Source of the DNA: Mesoplasma melaleucae
GTDB taxonomy: Bacteria; Bacillota_I; Bacilli_A; Mycoplasmatales; Mycoplasmataceae
Assembly: GCF_002804105.1 (NCBI RefSeq)
Contig: NZ_CP024964.1
Span: forward strand, 124,001 to 188,000
Length of the DNA stretch: 64,000 nucleotides
Direction: 5' to 3'
Positions 44,382 to 55,398 of the stretch are shown here, piece by piece; position 1 is the stretch's first letter, and each line of letters begins with the position of its first letter. The position numbers were made by a program, and so were the translations under genes. The notes beneath the pieces are model-generated. The model worked only from the letters and a program-made list of their open reading frames with translations, was not told the origin of the DNA and did not search any database.

Positions 44382-45602
44382 ATGGATTCATTAAAAAAAT
44401 TTAAACAGACTAAGTTAACTACAAAAGACCTTAATGATTTTAAAATTAAACTTCATGCAAAATATATTCAAATGCTTGAAGCTAACAATGAATTCTTCAA
44501 ATTTAAAGAAGAAGAAAAACAAGGTAAGATCTCAAAAGAAGATTTAGTTCAATACAAAACAAAATCAAAAGAAGCAAAAAAAGAATTTAAAGATGTTTGT
44601 AAAGATAAATCATTTACTAATAATTACAAAATAATTTTAAAAATCCATAATTCTACAACAAGAAAAAATAGTTCAGTTATTTTAGAACAAGCTAAAGAAG
44701 AGTTAGCAGAAGCTAAAAATTTAAAAAGAGAGTTTATTGATTCTGTTAAAGATCATGGTAAAGGTGCTCAATTAACTAAACTGGACAAAGTTGCTGTTAA
44801 AGTAGAAAATCTAAAATTTAAATATGCTCCTGATTTTCCATATGCCTTAAATGATGTTTCTTTTGAAATTAATGATGGAGAATATGTTGCTGTTATTGGA
44901 CATAACGGTAGTGGTAAATCAACACTATCAAAAATGCTAATTGGTGTACTTTCTGCACAAGAAGGACATGTAAGTATTTATGGTAATGTAGTAACTCAAG
45001 ATAATTTAGACCAAGCGCGTAAATTCTTAGGTATAGTATTCCAGAACCCAGATAATCAATTTATTGGTTCAAGTGTTGAAGCAGATATTGCATTTGGTTT
45101 AGAAAACAAACGTGTTAATCCAAAAGAAATGCAAAAAATAATTTATGAAGCAGCTAAAAAAGTTGGAATGGAAAACTTTTTAGATAAAGAACCTTTAAAC
45201 TTATCAGGTGGACAAAAACAACGTGTTGCAATTGCGAGTGCTCTTGCATTAAATCCAGATATTTTAATATTTGATGAAGCAACAAGCATGCTTGATCCAA
45301 AGGGAAATCGTGAAATTAAAGAAATCATGGTTGAGTTAAGAGACAAAATGCGAAAAACAATTATCTCAATTACACACGATATGGATGAAATTCTTAATGC
45401 AGATAAAGTAATTGTTATGAATGGTGGAAAGATGGTTAAAATCGGAAAACCAGAAGAAGTATTAAAAGAAAAAGAATTCTTAAGATCTATTAAACTAGAA
45501 ATTCCTTTCTTATCATTAGTTGAAGAAGCTTTAGGTAATCAAGGGATTAAAGTTAAACATAGTCAAAATATGGATGAGTTGGTGAAACAGTTATGCAAGT
45601 AA
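44382..45602 (+). CDS. ecfA1: ECF transporter ATPase A1 with unusual N-terminal extension
   Basis: This energising ATPase of 406 residues belongs to the shared ECF vitamin/cofactor importer. The ATPase proper begins near residue 137 ([26 protein letters not shown]), with Walker A GHNGSGKS at 173-180, the Q-loop FQNPDNQF, the signature LSGGQKQR, and Walker [13 protein letters not shown]. EcfA proteins usually have about 280 residues; the first 136 here are a Lys/Glu-rich, probably helical extension. The Shine-Dalgarno AGGAGGA is at 44372-44378. It overlaps ecfA2 by 10 bases. Confidence 0.95.
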   Translation: MDSLKKFKQTKLTTKDLNDFKIKLHAKYIQMLEANNEFFKFKEEEKQGKISKEDLVQYKTKSKEAKKEFKDVCKDKSFTNNYKIILKIHNSTTRKNSSVILEQAKEELAEAKNLKREFIDSVKDHGKGAQLTKLDKVAVKVENLKFKYAPDFPYALNDVSFEINDGEYVAVIGHNGSGKSTLSKMLIGVLSAQEGHVSIYGNVVTQDNLDQARKFLGIVFQNPDNQFIGSSVEADIAFGLENKRVNPKEMQKIIYEAAKKVGMENFLDKEPLNLSGGQKQRVAIASALALNPDILIFDEATSMLDPKGNREIKEIMVELRDKMRKTIISITHDMDEILNADKVIVMNGGKMVKIGKPEEVLKEKEFLRSIKLEIPFLSLVEEALGNQGIKVKHSQNMDELVKQLCK

Positions 45603-46540
45603 ACAAAAAAGAAATAAAACAAAATTTAAAAAAATGAAATGATGAGAAAAAGAATATTGAAAGCTTTTCATTTACAGGAGATATTATTTTAGATAATGTA
45701 AGTTATACATATTCAAAGAAAACTCCATTTGAATTTAGAGCACTTGATAACGCTGACTTAACAATTGCTGACAAAAAAATTACATGTGTAATTGGAACCA
45801 CAGGTTCTGGTAAATCAACTATGATTCAATTAACAAACGGATTATTAATTTCTGAAACTGGACAAACTATTGTTGGGGATTATAAAATTCCAGCTGGGTT
45901 AAAAAAGATTAAAGAAGTTAAAGATTTAAGAAGAGAAGTTGGATTAGTATTCCAATTCCCTGAATATCAATTATTCCAAGATACAATTGAAAAAGATATC
46001 GCATTTGGACCAATCCATTTAGGAGCTAATAAAGAAGATGTTTATAAAAAAATTCCTGAATTATTAGATCTTGTATCATTACCAAAAGATTATGCAAAAA
46101 GATCTCCATTTGAATTATCAGGTGGACAAAAAAGAAGAACTGCAATTGCAGGAATCATTGCAATGGATGGTAAAACATTAGTGCTTGATGAACCGACTGG
46201 AGGATTAGATCCAAAAGGTGAAGAAGACTTTATGAATTTATTCTTAAGATTGAATAAAAAACAAGGTAAAAGAATTATTATGGTTACTCATAATATGGAC
46301 CAAGTTTTAAAAGTAGCTGATGAAGTAATTGTTATGCATGAAGGAAAAGTTATATCAAAAGGTACACCATTTGAAATTTTCTCTAACCAAGAGCTATTAG
46401 CAAAGATTCAAATTGAACCACCAAAGTTATACAAGCTAATGTATAAACTAAAAGCACAAGGAACTGATTTATTAAATCAAGAAATTAGAACAATTGATGA
46501 ATTTGCCGAAGCATTTAAAAAAGTAAGAAAGGAGAAGTAA
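45593..46540 (+). CDS. ecfA2: ECF transporter ATPase A2
   Basis: This is the partner ATPase, 315 residues long. Walker [10 protein letters not shown] is at 68-76, the Q-loop FQFPEYQLF, the signature LSGGQKRR and Walker [13 protein letters not shown]. It has a short Lys-rich N-terminal extension of about 30 residues. The ATG overlaps the end of ecfA1, with a GATGAGTTGGTG context upstream, so translational coupling is likely. A TGA-Trp is in the N-terminal part (45635). Confidence 0.95.
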
Positions 46541-46541
46541 G

Positions 46542-47552
46542 ATGAGAGTAACATTCGGTAGATATTTACCAAAAAATTCTATTGTCCATGCAATGGATCC
46601 TAGATTTAAACTGGTTATGATTATTCTGTTAATCGTAAGTATTTTCTTACCTATTGGTTTTACAGGTTATATTATATGTTCAGTTGTCATATTATCATTA
46701 TTTGCATTATCTAAGTTAAGTTTCAGAATGTTACTTGGATTATTGCCTCCCGTACTATTTGTATTTTTAGTAATCTTCTTTATGAATGCATTCTTAACGC
46801 ATCCAGATGCAGCTTTTATTAAGCAGTTATCAGTTTGATTAGAAGGACAAGATATAAAAGGATTATCAGTTACTCAATTACCTGGTGGATATTCAGGTCA
46901 ATTATATTTAAGAGACACAAGTGTATTAAATGGTTTTGAATTAGCTTGTCAATATCAAAACATTGGTTGATTCTACAACTGAAGTTTTATTTGATTTAGT
47001 GAAAAAGCTTTATATAATGCATTAATCATGGCATTTAGAATTTATTTAATGATTTCATTAACTTGTATTCTGACTGCTTCAACTTCACCTTTACAACTAA
47101 CATTAGCAATTGAAGATATTTTATATCCATTAAAATGAATTGGAATCCCAGTTTATATTTTATCAATGATTATATCAATTGCTTTACGTATGATTCCTAC
47201 TTTAATTGATGAAGCAGGAAGAATTATGAAAGCTCAATCATCAAGAGGGATTGATATTAAGAATGGTAAATTTAAAGATAAGTTAAAAGGATTAACATCA
47301 TTAATTATTCCACTATTAGTTTCAGCATTCCAAAAAGCAGAAGATTTATCATATGCGATGGAAGCAAGAGGATATGATCCTTATGCAAAAAGAACAAGAT
47401 ATATTCAATTCAAATTTAGAGTAATTGACTTAATCTTGTTATTAGTAGGATTTGGTCTAATGTTATTCTTAATTCTATATTCAGCAAGTGTTTTAGGATT
47501 ATGACATATTGGTATTCCAAGACTTGATACTATTATTGGAGTAAAGAGTTAA
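46542..47552 (+). CDS. ecfT: ECF transporter transmembrane subunit T
   Basis: This membrane subunit of 336 residues couples the ATPases to interchangeable substrate-binding (S) proteins. Several hydrophobic helices are visible, and the two coupling motifs appear as QSSRGIDI and EARGYDPYAKRT. A periplasmic-side insertion (about residues 90-150) holds many TGA-Trp codons. No S component lies next to it; these are expected elsewhere in the genome. The Shine-Dalgarno AAAGGAG is at 46528-46534. Confidence 0.94.
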
Positions 47553-47559
47553 TAATATA

Positions 47560-48315
47560 ATGTTTAAGTTCTTATTAACATTACAATATGATGGTTCTGA
47601 CTTTCATGGATGAATTGATCAACCAAATGCTAAAACGATTCAAGGTGAATTAAATAAAGCAATTAAAAAAGTAACAAAAGACACTGCTTTTAAAACAATT
47701 AGTGCTAGTAAAACTGATGCTGGAGTTCACGCAGTAGATCAAAAAGTAATTTTAAAATTAGCTTTCGAACCTAAAATTGAATTGTTTGAAAAAGCAATTA
47801 ATAAAGCTTTGCCTGAAACAATCCATATAGCTTCTATTGTTAAAGTTAATGATGACTTTAATATAAAAAATGTAATGTATAAAGAATATACTTATACAAT
47901 CAATGATCATGAATATAATTTATTAACAAATCGTTTTGAACTTAATTGAAAATATGCAAAAATAGATATTAATAAACTACAAACTATTTTTGATTTATTT
48001 GTTGGTAAGCACGATTTCAAATTGTTTTCTGGTTTAAATGAAAAAGATTTTTTAAACTCTGATATTAAAACAGTTAGAACAATAGAAACAATCAATGTTG
48101 AGCGAACAAACAATCGAATAATTATTAATTTCAAAGCTAAAGGATTTATCAGATATCAAATTAGAATGATTGTACAATCAGCGCTAAGTTGCTATTTAGA
48201 TAAACGAATTACGCAAGCAGAAATAAAAGACAAATTGCTGGGTAATGGAGATAAACCACCATTTAATGCACCAGCTAAAGGCCTAAAACTAAATAAGGTT
48301 GTATTTAATTCATAA
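47560..48315 (+). CDS. truA: tRNA pseudouridine synthase A
   Basis: This enzyme of 251 residues makes pseudouridine at positions 38-40 of tRNA anticodon arms. The catalytic Asp53 is in ASKTDAGVHA; the family normally has RTD, so Lys51 replaces the usual Arg. Further motifs are YKEYTYTI, FVGKHDFKLFSG and FIRYQIRMIV. There is no obvious Shine-Dalgarno before ATG 47560, so it probably relies on coupling to ecfT (7-base gap). The ecfA-ecfT-truA order is common in Firmicutes. Confidence 0.96.
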
Positions 48316-48328
48316 AATAGTGTATTAT
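48299..48328 (+). promoter_or_regulatory. Promoter of the candidate small RNA
   Basis: TTGTAT at 48299-48304, an 18-base spacer and TATTAT at 48323-48328, beginning inside the last codons of truA. It predicts a start near 48335-48337, exactly at the first base of the closing stem. Confidence 0.6.
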
Positions 48329-48336
48329 ATGTTTAA

Positions 48337-48488
48337 GGGTGTTGTTAAAACAATATCACTAAATAGTAATATATTGATAAAATAATCGTCTGTTTTTGAA
48401 TAAGCTTATGCAAGAAGGAAAACGATTTATTTATGAGTTTATTACAAAACAAACACCCCAAAAAAGACAATTTTTTGTCTTTTTTTTC
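48337..48488 (+). ncRNA. Candidate structured small RNA (about 123 nt plus terminator)
   Basis: No reading frame of note crosses this 230-base gap, but it folds well by eye. The outer stem GGGTGTTGTT (48337-48346) pairs with the AAC.AACACCC strand at 48448-48458 with one bulged A. Inside lie two arms: CAATAT (48351-48356) with ATATTG (48371-48376), and AATAATCGT (48381-48389) with ACGATT.ATT (48422-48431), continued by TTTTTG with CAAGAA and topped by a loop containing the palindrome ATAAGCTTAT. A promoter precedes it and a terminator follows. Size and setting recall MCS4, the abundant roughly 125-nt RNA of Mycoplasma capricolum that was reported to resemble U6 snRNA; I recall that RNA only in outline, so the identity is tentative. 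A leader of the downstream gene is the alternative. Confidence 0.6.
48461..48488 (+). terminator. Terminator of the candidate small RNA
   Basis: AAAAGACAA / TTGTCTTTT with a TTTT loop and eight further T. A clear factor-independent terminator 2-3 bases after the closing stem. Confidence 0.9.
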
Positions 48489-48498
48489 TTTATTTTGG

Positions 48499-48504
48499 TA
48501 AAAT
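48499..48504 (+). promoter_or_regulatory. Promoter -10 of the permease-surface protein operon
   Basis: TAAAAT preceded by TTGG, the same extended form seen before ftsK, 42 bases before the permease start. Confidence 0.5.
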
Positions 48505-48545
48505 TATATTAATACATTTTAACTTTTAAGGAAGGTATAAAAGAC

Positions 48546-51500
48546 ATGCATTTTAAAAAATTTTACTTAATATTAAAAAATTCATTTAAAAATGCAACTA
48601 AAAACAAAACACAATTAATAGGTGTTACGGTTTTAGCTTTTTTACTGTCTCTTGTTTTAACTTTAGTTGTTTCAATGAACGTTCGTGTTCTTGAGAAATA
48701 TAAAGACATGAATGAACACTCAAGAGTTCATGATGCTATTGTTGATTTAAATCCTTATGATAAAGTTACAACTGGAGAAAATGAAGAATCAGAAGAAGCT
48801 CCAAAAAACTTAGTTGCTGCTCAACAATACTGACTTTATAAGTTACAAGAAAAATACTTTGAAGAGTCAAATGAATTACAATTTCAATGATCAAGAACAG
48901 AAGCAAGAGAGTTTTCACAAGTTAAACAAAATGATAAAGATTTAACAATTAAAGCGATTGCTAAAACAACACAAAGTAATTCATTTAACAATGATGGAGT
49001 AGATAAACTTGTTATCTTTGAAGGGCATGATATTCAATCACACCATCAAGTGGTGATTGATCCAAACTATGCAAAAAATAATGGCATTAAAATTGGAGAT
49101 GTTATTAGAATTCAAGCAGATAATTTAGGTAACTCATTATTAGTTAGAGATTCAAAAAGTGAACAAGTTGCAACCGATGTTAAAGAAATTGAAAAAAGTA
49201 TAGATAAAATTGATAATATTGATAGTATTTACACAACATACTATTCAAATTACCAGTGATTTCAAGTTGTAGGATTTGGTAGCTCTGCTGACTTTATGGC
49301 TCCAATTTTCAATGCGTCAACAATCCTACCAAGTCGTTCAAAAGAAGTAATGATTTATGTTAATCCAGCTGCATTTGGACTAAAACTTAATGAAGAATCA
49401 AATGTATATGATTACAATATGAACTCAAATGGTAATTTAACTGTTTCATCAAATGTTGAAATGGAATCATTTTATTCAATTAAATTCACTGAAACAAGTA
49501 AAGTAAGTAATACAGGATTGCAACAATTTGAAACTGATTTTAAAGAATTAATAAGAAGAAACTCAAATAGTAAAATAGTGTATGGAAAAGAAGAACCAAG
49601 TTACAGATTTAGTAAAAGAATTAGTTTAATTAAACAAACAATTAAAATGTACACATTAGCTGCTATTGTAATATTTATTTTAATATTATTTGTATGTTTA
49701 TATACAATTGCTTTAGTTACAAAAAAACAAATTGAAAAAGCATCAAAACAACTTGGAACAATGAAAGCATTAGGTTACAGAAAACGTGTGCTTGTATTAA
49801 ACTTTGTTATGTTACCAGTAATTGCATCAAGTATTGGTGGATTATTTGGATACATTGTTTCAATATCTGTTTCAAATACATTAACAGGTGAATTTGGTAA
49901 GTACTTCTCATTAAATTACTCAACATTTAATTTTGATTGAATTTCAATCGTGGCAATGATTTTAACTATGTGAATAATCTTATCTGCAATTTCATTTGGT
50001 ATTTCAGTTTTATTAATGAGAAAATCTGCATTAAGTTTAATTTCAGCAACATTTAATGAAAAAACTAGTGCATTTAAAGCTAAAATGAGAAATATTCATT
50101 TTAGAAAATATTTTGGTGCTAAATTAAGAAAAGCATTATTAGTTGATGCCTTTGGAAAAATGATGGCAATCGGATTTGTTGTTCTATTATCATCAATGTT
50201 ATTTACTGTTTCATTTGCAGCTCCAGACATTTTAAAAAGAAATCAAAAAGCTACATATACAGGAATTAAATACAAACAAGTTGTTGAATATGCGCAACCA
50301 AGTTATAATAACCCCCTAACTTTTGCAAAAACATTTAACCCATCAACAACTCAAGAAGACATGGTTTATTCAGAAGCTGCTGGTGGATGAACAAACTTAA
50401 AATTAACTGGTAATGGTAATTTTGATTATGACCAAATCATGACAGACTACTTTAATAATGAAATTAGTGAAAAATACTATTCAATCTTTATTCAAAACTT
50501 ATTTACAGCTTCAAGTAATAATCAATACGCTATCCCCAATCTTGTTGAATTATCACTAGCTAATATGAAACTACTTAACTTAGAAGGATCAATCTTTGAT
50601 AGTAACTATTTCAGACAACTATCTAAATATGGTATCCCTGCTGCAAGCAAAAATGATCAACTTGGAAAATTAATTTCCCCAATAATTTTAAAACAATGAT
50701 TTGATTATCAAAACCTATTAAAAGAAGTTGAATCTACAAATTCACTTTATGAAAAAGGTGCAGCATTACAAACATTCTATACTAAGTATTCAGAATCAAT
50801 TGGATTATCAATTACAAATGATTTTAGAAGTGGATATAAAGATAGTATTTCAGATGAACAATGAATTAAGATGACTCCAAATGAAAAAATTAACGTGTTT
50901 AATCAATCAAATGGAATATTAGCTCAATCATACTTAAATGAAAATGTAACTATGTTAAAACAATTATTAAATTCAAATGATGTTGTTATTAATGATCAAA
51001 CTGGTGAAGACAAATTTAAATTTACAGACTCAAATTACGACAATTTAGGTGAATTTAGAATTGCTTCAAAACATAATACCAAAGAATCATCTAATGATTA
51101 CTATTTAGGACTAAATTTTGATAAATTAGGTGAACAAAATGATGATGCTTCAAAAGAAATAGCAACAGAAGCAATTACTGATATGTGAGAATGATTTACA
51201 TTCTTATTTAATAACCGTGTTGATCAAGCAATTATTCAATCTGCGTTTTCAAGACCCCCTTACTTTGTTAAACAAACATTGACTAATGCATTTAAGTCAA
51301 CTGAAAAAAACTATTCAATGGCCTTTAATTTAGTTTCATATGATCCAACTCTTGAAGCATTAGGAACAAAAATTCAAGCTGAAAAAGATGGTAAAAACTT
51401 TAAAATTTATGGAATTGACAATGATGATAGATTCTTAGATTTAAGAGATAATAATAATTTAATTGAAAAATTATTTAATACTGAATATTCAAATGGAATT

Positions 51501-52820
51501 GTAATTAATGAATCATTGGCTAAAACTTTAAACCTAAAAGAAGGTCAAGAAGTTGATTTTAATGTAATTCAAAATGAACTTCAAGATGAATATAAAGATG
51601 GAGCAGTACCATATGAATTAAATGATTGAGATACAAGTAGTTTATGAAATGGAACTGGTGGATTTAAACAAAACTCAAGAACAAACAGTTTAGGAGCTAA
51701 TATTGTTGTTAAAAAACCAGGGATTGATCAAAAAAAATCAATTGACTTCTTAACAAGTGTTTCATCTCCAACAAACTACTATTCATCAATATTAAAAAAT
51801 GAAACAATCATTCGAAATAAAACAACAAATCAAAAATTTAAAATTGTTGGTATCCATGAAGGATTTGGCACAGCACAAGCATGAATTAAAAATGACGATG
51901 CTAAAAAAATCCTTCAATATGATCAAGTAGAAAACTACATGTGAAAAAATTTCTTTGCTAAACAATGAAATAATCAATTTGGTTATACAACTTCATTTAA
52001 TAACAAAATAATTATTGAAGATAAGGACCAAGAAGAATTAAAAATATACAAAAAAATTAAGAACTTAGATTTAACAAAAAATGGTTTAGATGATATTGAA
52101 TTATTTAAAAATCAATTTATCTACTACCCAGACAGTCAAGATAAAAAAGACTTAGGAGAATTAATTTTAAAAATCTTTGATAATCAATATCCTGTATTTA
52201 ACTATAAATATTCAAATAAAACTGATGTTGCTGATTACAATACAGTAATGAGTGTATCAAGCACATTTGGAGATTATTCACCAACTGCTTTAAATGGTTT
52301 AGAAGCTAAATTTAGTTCAAACTTTAAAGCATTTGATGGTAGTGGAATTGGAACTGTAGAATGAATTTTACCAATTGATTTATCAAAAGATATGTTAGAA
52401 GAAATCTCACAATTGATTCTATTATTAATATCAATTGCAATTGTTTTGATTTTATCTTTAACATTTGTAATTATTCTATTAACTACATCAGTAATCATTA
52501 CAGATAACATAAGATTTATATCAACAATGAGGGTTTTAGGTTATCATGATGCATATGTTGTTAAAACTGTAATGGGTATGTATATGATTGTTATCTCAAC
52601 AATGTTTGCAGCCGGATTCGCAGCTGGATGGTTTATTTTTGTTAAAGTAATTAATATAATGTTAATGAATGGTGTTGCTCTACCACTACTATTCCCAATA
52701 TGATTACCAATTGTTGTTTTCATAGGAATTGTTGGAATTTATGCAATTGCCATTTATGCAGGATACAAACGAATTACAAAAACAAACTCAGTCTTAATTT
52801 TACAAAATACCGATATCTAG
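48546..52820 (+). CDS. Very large FtsX-type ABC transporter permease
   Basis: This membrane protein of 1424 residues has an N-terminal helix (about 25-46), a long extracellular part, then a helix cluster at about 369-392, 415-443, 465-490 and 538-562. A second huge extracellular part (570-1285) follows, and a final cluster lies at about 1292-1318, 1340-1365 and 1378-1405. The clusters carry FtsX/MacB-type motifs (KQLGTMKALGYRKRVL; STMRVLGYHDAYVV). Such permeases usually work with a separate LolD/MacB-like ATPase, and none is adjacent. Its cargo is unknown; lipoprotein handling or export is a guess from the surface protein gene 19 bases downstream. Many TGA-Trp codons, one TGG at 52629. The Shine-Dalgarno AAGGAAGG is at 48529-48536. 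Confidence 0.88.
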
Positions 52821-52839
52821 ATAGGAGAGTATTTAACTC

Positions 52840-55368
52840 ATGAAAAAAATATTATTAAGTTTAAGTGCTCTTACTATTGGAGCTACACCAGCCATAACTT
52901 TATTAAGTTCAACTGAAAAACATGTAATAACAAAAGTAACATCAAAGATACAAAAGAAAATTGATGAATCAGCTTTATTATTTAAAGCACCAATTATTAC
53001 TAATGGTCAAAAGCAAAATGCTGATGTAACAACTAATTGATTAAATGATCAAAAAGTAAGTGATATTAGTCATATTGATAGTAGCTTAAGTTATGCTCAA
53101 TTTAACGAACAAACTTATGATATGAATTCAACTAATAAAACATTAAGTACAATTTATAAACAAGATGGTTATAAATATAAAAACGATGATGCACTACAAG
53201 AAATGTTACATGGTGTAGCTGATAAAGGATTAAACTTACTAGAAAATTTAATTGATGATAATGGATTAAAATTTGATGGAATTAATGAAGCATTTAATTG
53301 AATTTCTTATATTTCACTTTTAACTGGTGATAAATTAAAAGCAGATAAATTTGATTCAGGTATTTTAAAATTTGCTGATAAGATATCATTTATTAAAATG
53401 TTTAAAAACTCCCCAGCACCTACTTATACTCAATTGTTAAGTGAAGGTGTAAAAACTTACATGGGTCTAAAATTTTACGCACTATCAAACTTTAATAGTT
53501 TTATGAGTACAAACTTTGGATTAACAGCAAATGATGGAGCTTGAAACTTCAAAATTGAAGAATCAGATAAAACAGCAAGAAACTTTTTTGACCAATCATC
53601 TGTTTTTTATAAAGAAGTATTTGTTAAAGAAGGAGATGCATCTAAGCATAGCTTTAAATTTTCACAAGACAGTTTAAAATACTTATTTAACTTTATTTAT
53701 TCTTTATCTTATTATCTTGACGCATTTAATGCACCAGAATATAAACCTGATATAGAAAAAATTCAAGATCAAAATCATTTATTTAGTAGTACAAAATCAA
53801 ATATTGATGTTATCTCAGAGGTTTATAAAAAAGATATATCAAAAGAAGATATTCAAAAAGGTAGTCTTCAAGGTATACTTACATTGCTTTATGACATAAT
53901 TGGTTCAGTAAATGACCCAAAAAGTTATAAGGCTTCAAGAACACTTAAAATTTTATTTCAAGTTGATAATGATATTACTGATGGGAATGAAAGATTGGAT
54001 TTAAACACAAAAGTGTTAAAAGCAAATAAAAGTAAATTTGTTAGTGTTGATGTTGGTGAATGAAAAAAAAATACAACTGGATCAAACGGTATATTTAATA
54101 TCTTATTAGCTTCACTTGCAAAAGGATTCTTAGATAACCAAGTTTCAGGTGCAATTGGTTCATTATTATTTCTTATAGGGCTATCAACAGAAAATTTAGG
54201 TAGTATAATTGCTGGTTTAGTTAGTTCACTTCTGACAGGTATTGATATGTCAAACTTCTTTTCTAAACTTTCATCACAATTAGGAACCACTTTAAAAAAT
54301 ATGTATGGTTGAGGTTTTGGTGGAATTATTGGTAACCAAATCAAAAAACCGCTTGAAAAACAATTAACTAAAATGAAATTTGGAACAGAAGACACTCCTA
54401 ATAAACCTTTACAAGATAAATTTAAAGAAAAACCAACAGATGATTTTATTGATTATCTAGATAAAATGATGACAAAGTTTAGTAACATCAAAATTAAGGA
54501 TAGTGAAGATCAAACATGAAACTTATTTAATAATCTCTTTAATCAAATTATTAATGAAAAAGGTAGACTGCAATCATTATTAAATGTACTTGGTGTTTCT
54601 TTACCAATTGATATGTCTGATAAATCATTAAAAGATTTATTTGCTATAAATATTTTTGGAACTACAATTGGTGATTTACTTACAAACCTTATAAAAGGGG
54701 TTAATTCAATGCTACCCCAAATATATAAAGTGTTTGGACTATTAGGTTCAATAACAAGTGATGAAGCAGCTACTAAATATGATTTCTTTATACAAGAAAA
54801 CAATGAACCTTTATTAATATCAATTGATAAAGTTTTAGGATATACACCAGAAAATGGTAGAACTTCAGATATAGCTTTAATTTGATCAATGATGAAATTT
54901 GTAAAATCAGATGATGGGAAAAATAAAGCTATAGGAATAAGAGAAAAAAACTCTAATAATACTTCTGAAGAGATCATTTGAGGACATAAAGCATGGAAAT
55001 ATCTACTTGGTTTAGATATGGAAAATAAAACATACGTACCAAATTCTATTTTAGGATATCTTGACTGACTGCTATCAAACAAATTAGCAGCTAAACTTGT
55101 TCAAGTACCAATTAAATTTGCAAGAAAATATGTAGAAAATAATTTAAGTGGCGTAGATTATAATAGAAATAAAAAAATGACTTATTGATCAAATAAAGAA
55201 CTATTCACAACTGAATTAATCAGTTATAGTGAAGACAAGAATCAAGAAAATTTAAAATACGATATTATATACAAACTTAAAAAAGGTGTTTATGCAACAT
55301 ATGAAGTTTCAGTATATAAAGAATTCACAACTAACAAATATAAAATAAGCTCATTTAACAGAATATAA
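52840..55368 (+). CDS. Secreted surface protein of the Mollicutes paralogous lipoprotein (MOLPALP-like) kind, no lipobox Cys
   Basis: This protein of 842 residues has a signal-like N-terminus (MKKILLSLSALTIGATPAITLLSSTEK). Where the family lipobox Cys should be there is Ser (LLSS), so lipidation looks impossible unless the start or sequence differs. The body is Asn/Lys-rich with conserved blocks shared with the decayed paralogue next door: SYKASRTLKILFQVDNDIT and GLVSSLLTGIDMSNFF. The family assignment is from memory of such Spiroplasma/Mesoplasma proteins. It is 19 bases after the permease, so probably in one operon. The Shine-Dalgarno TAGGAGAG is at 52822-52829. One TGG at 54994. Confidence 0.75.
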
Positions 55369-55398
55369 AAAAGTGAATCAAATGATTCACTTTTTTAT
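55367..55398. terminator. Bidirectional terminator between convergent paralogues
   Basis: AAAAAGTGAATCA / TGATTCACTTTTTT with an AA loop. Its A-run and T-run serve both strands. Confidence 0.92.

Noticed and set aside
48401-48412. Palindrome ATAAGCTTAT as a protein-binding operator
   Set aside because: It falls in the apical loop of the candidate RNA arm, and a 10-base AT-rich palindrome is expected by chance in such DNA.
54543-55082. Minus-strand frame of 179 codons opposite the surface protein
   Set aside because: Antisense shadow of the intact plus-strand gene. No start signal, and Ser/Phe/Ile-rich as expected of the complement of an AT-rich gene.
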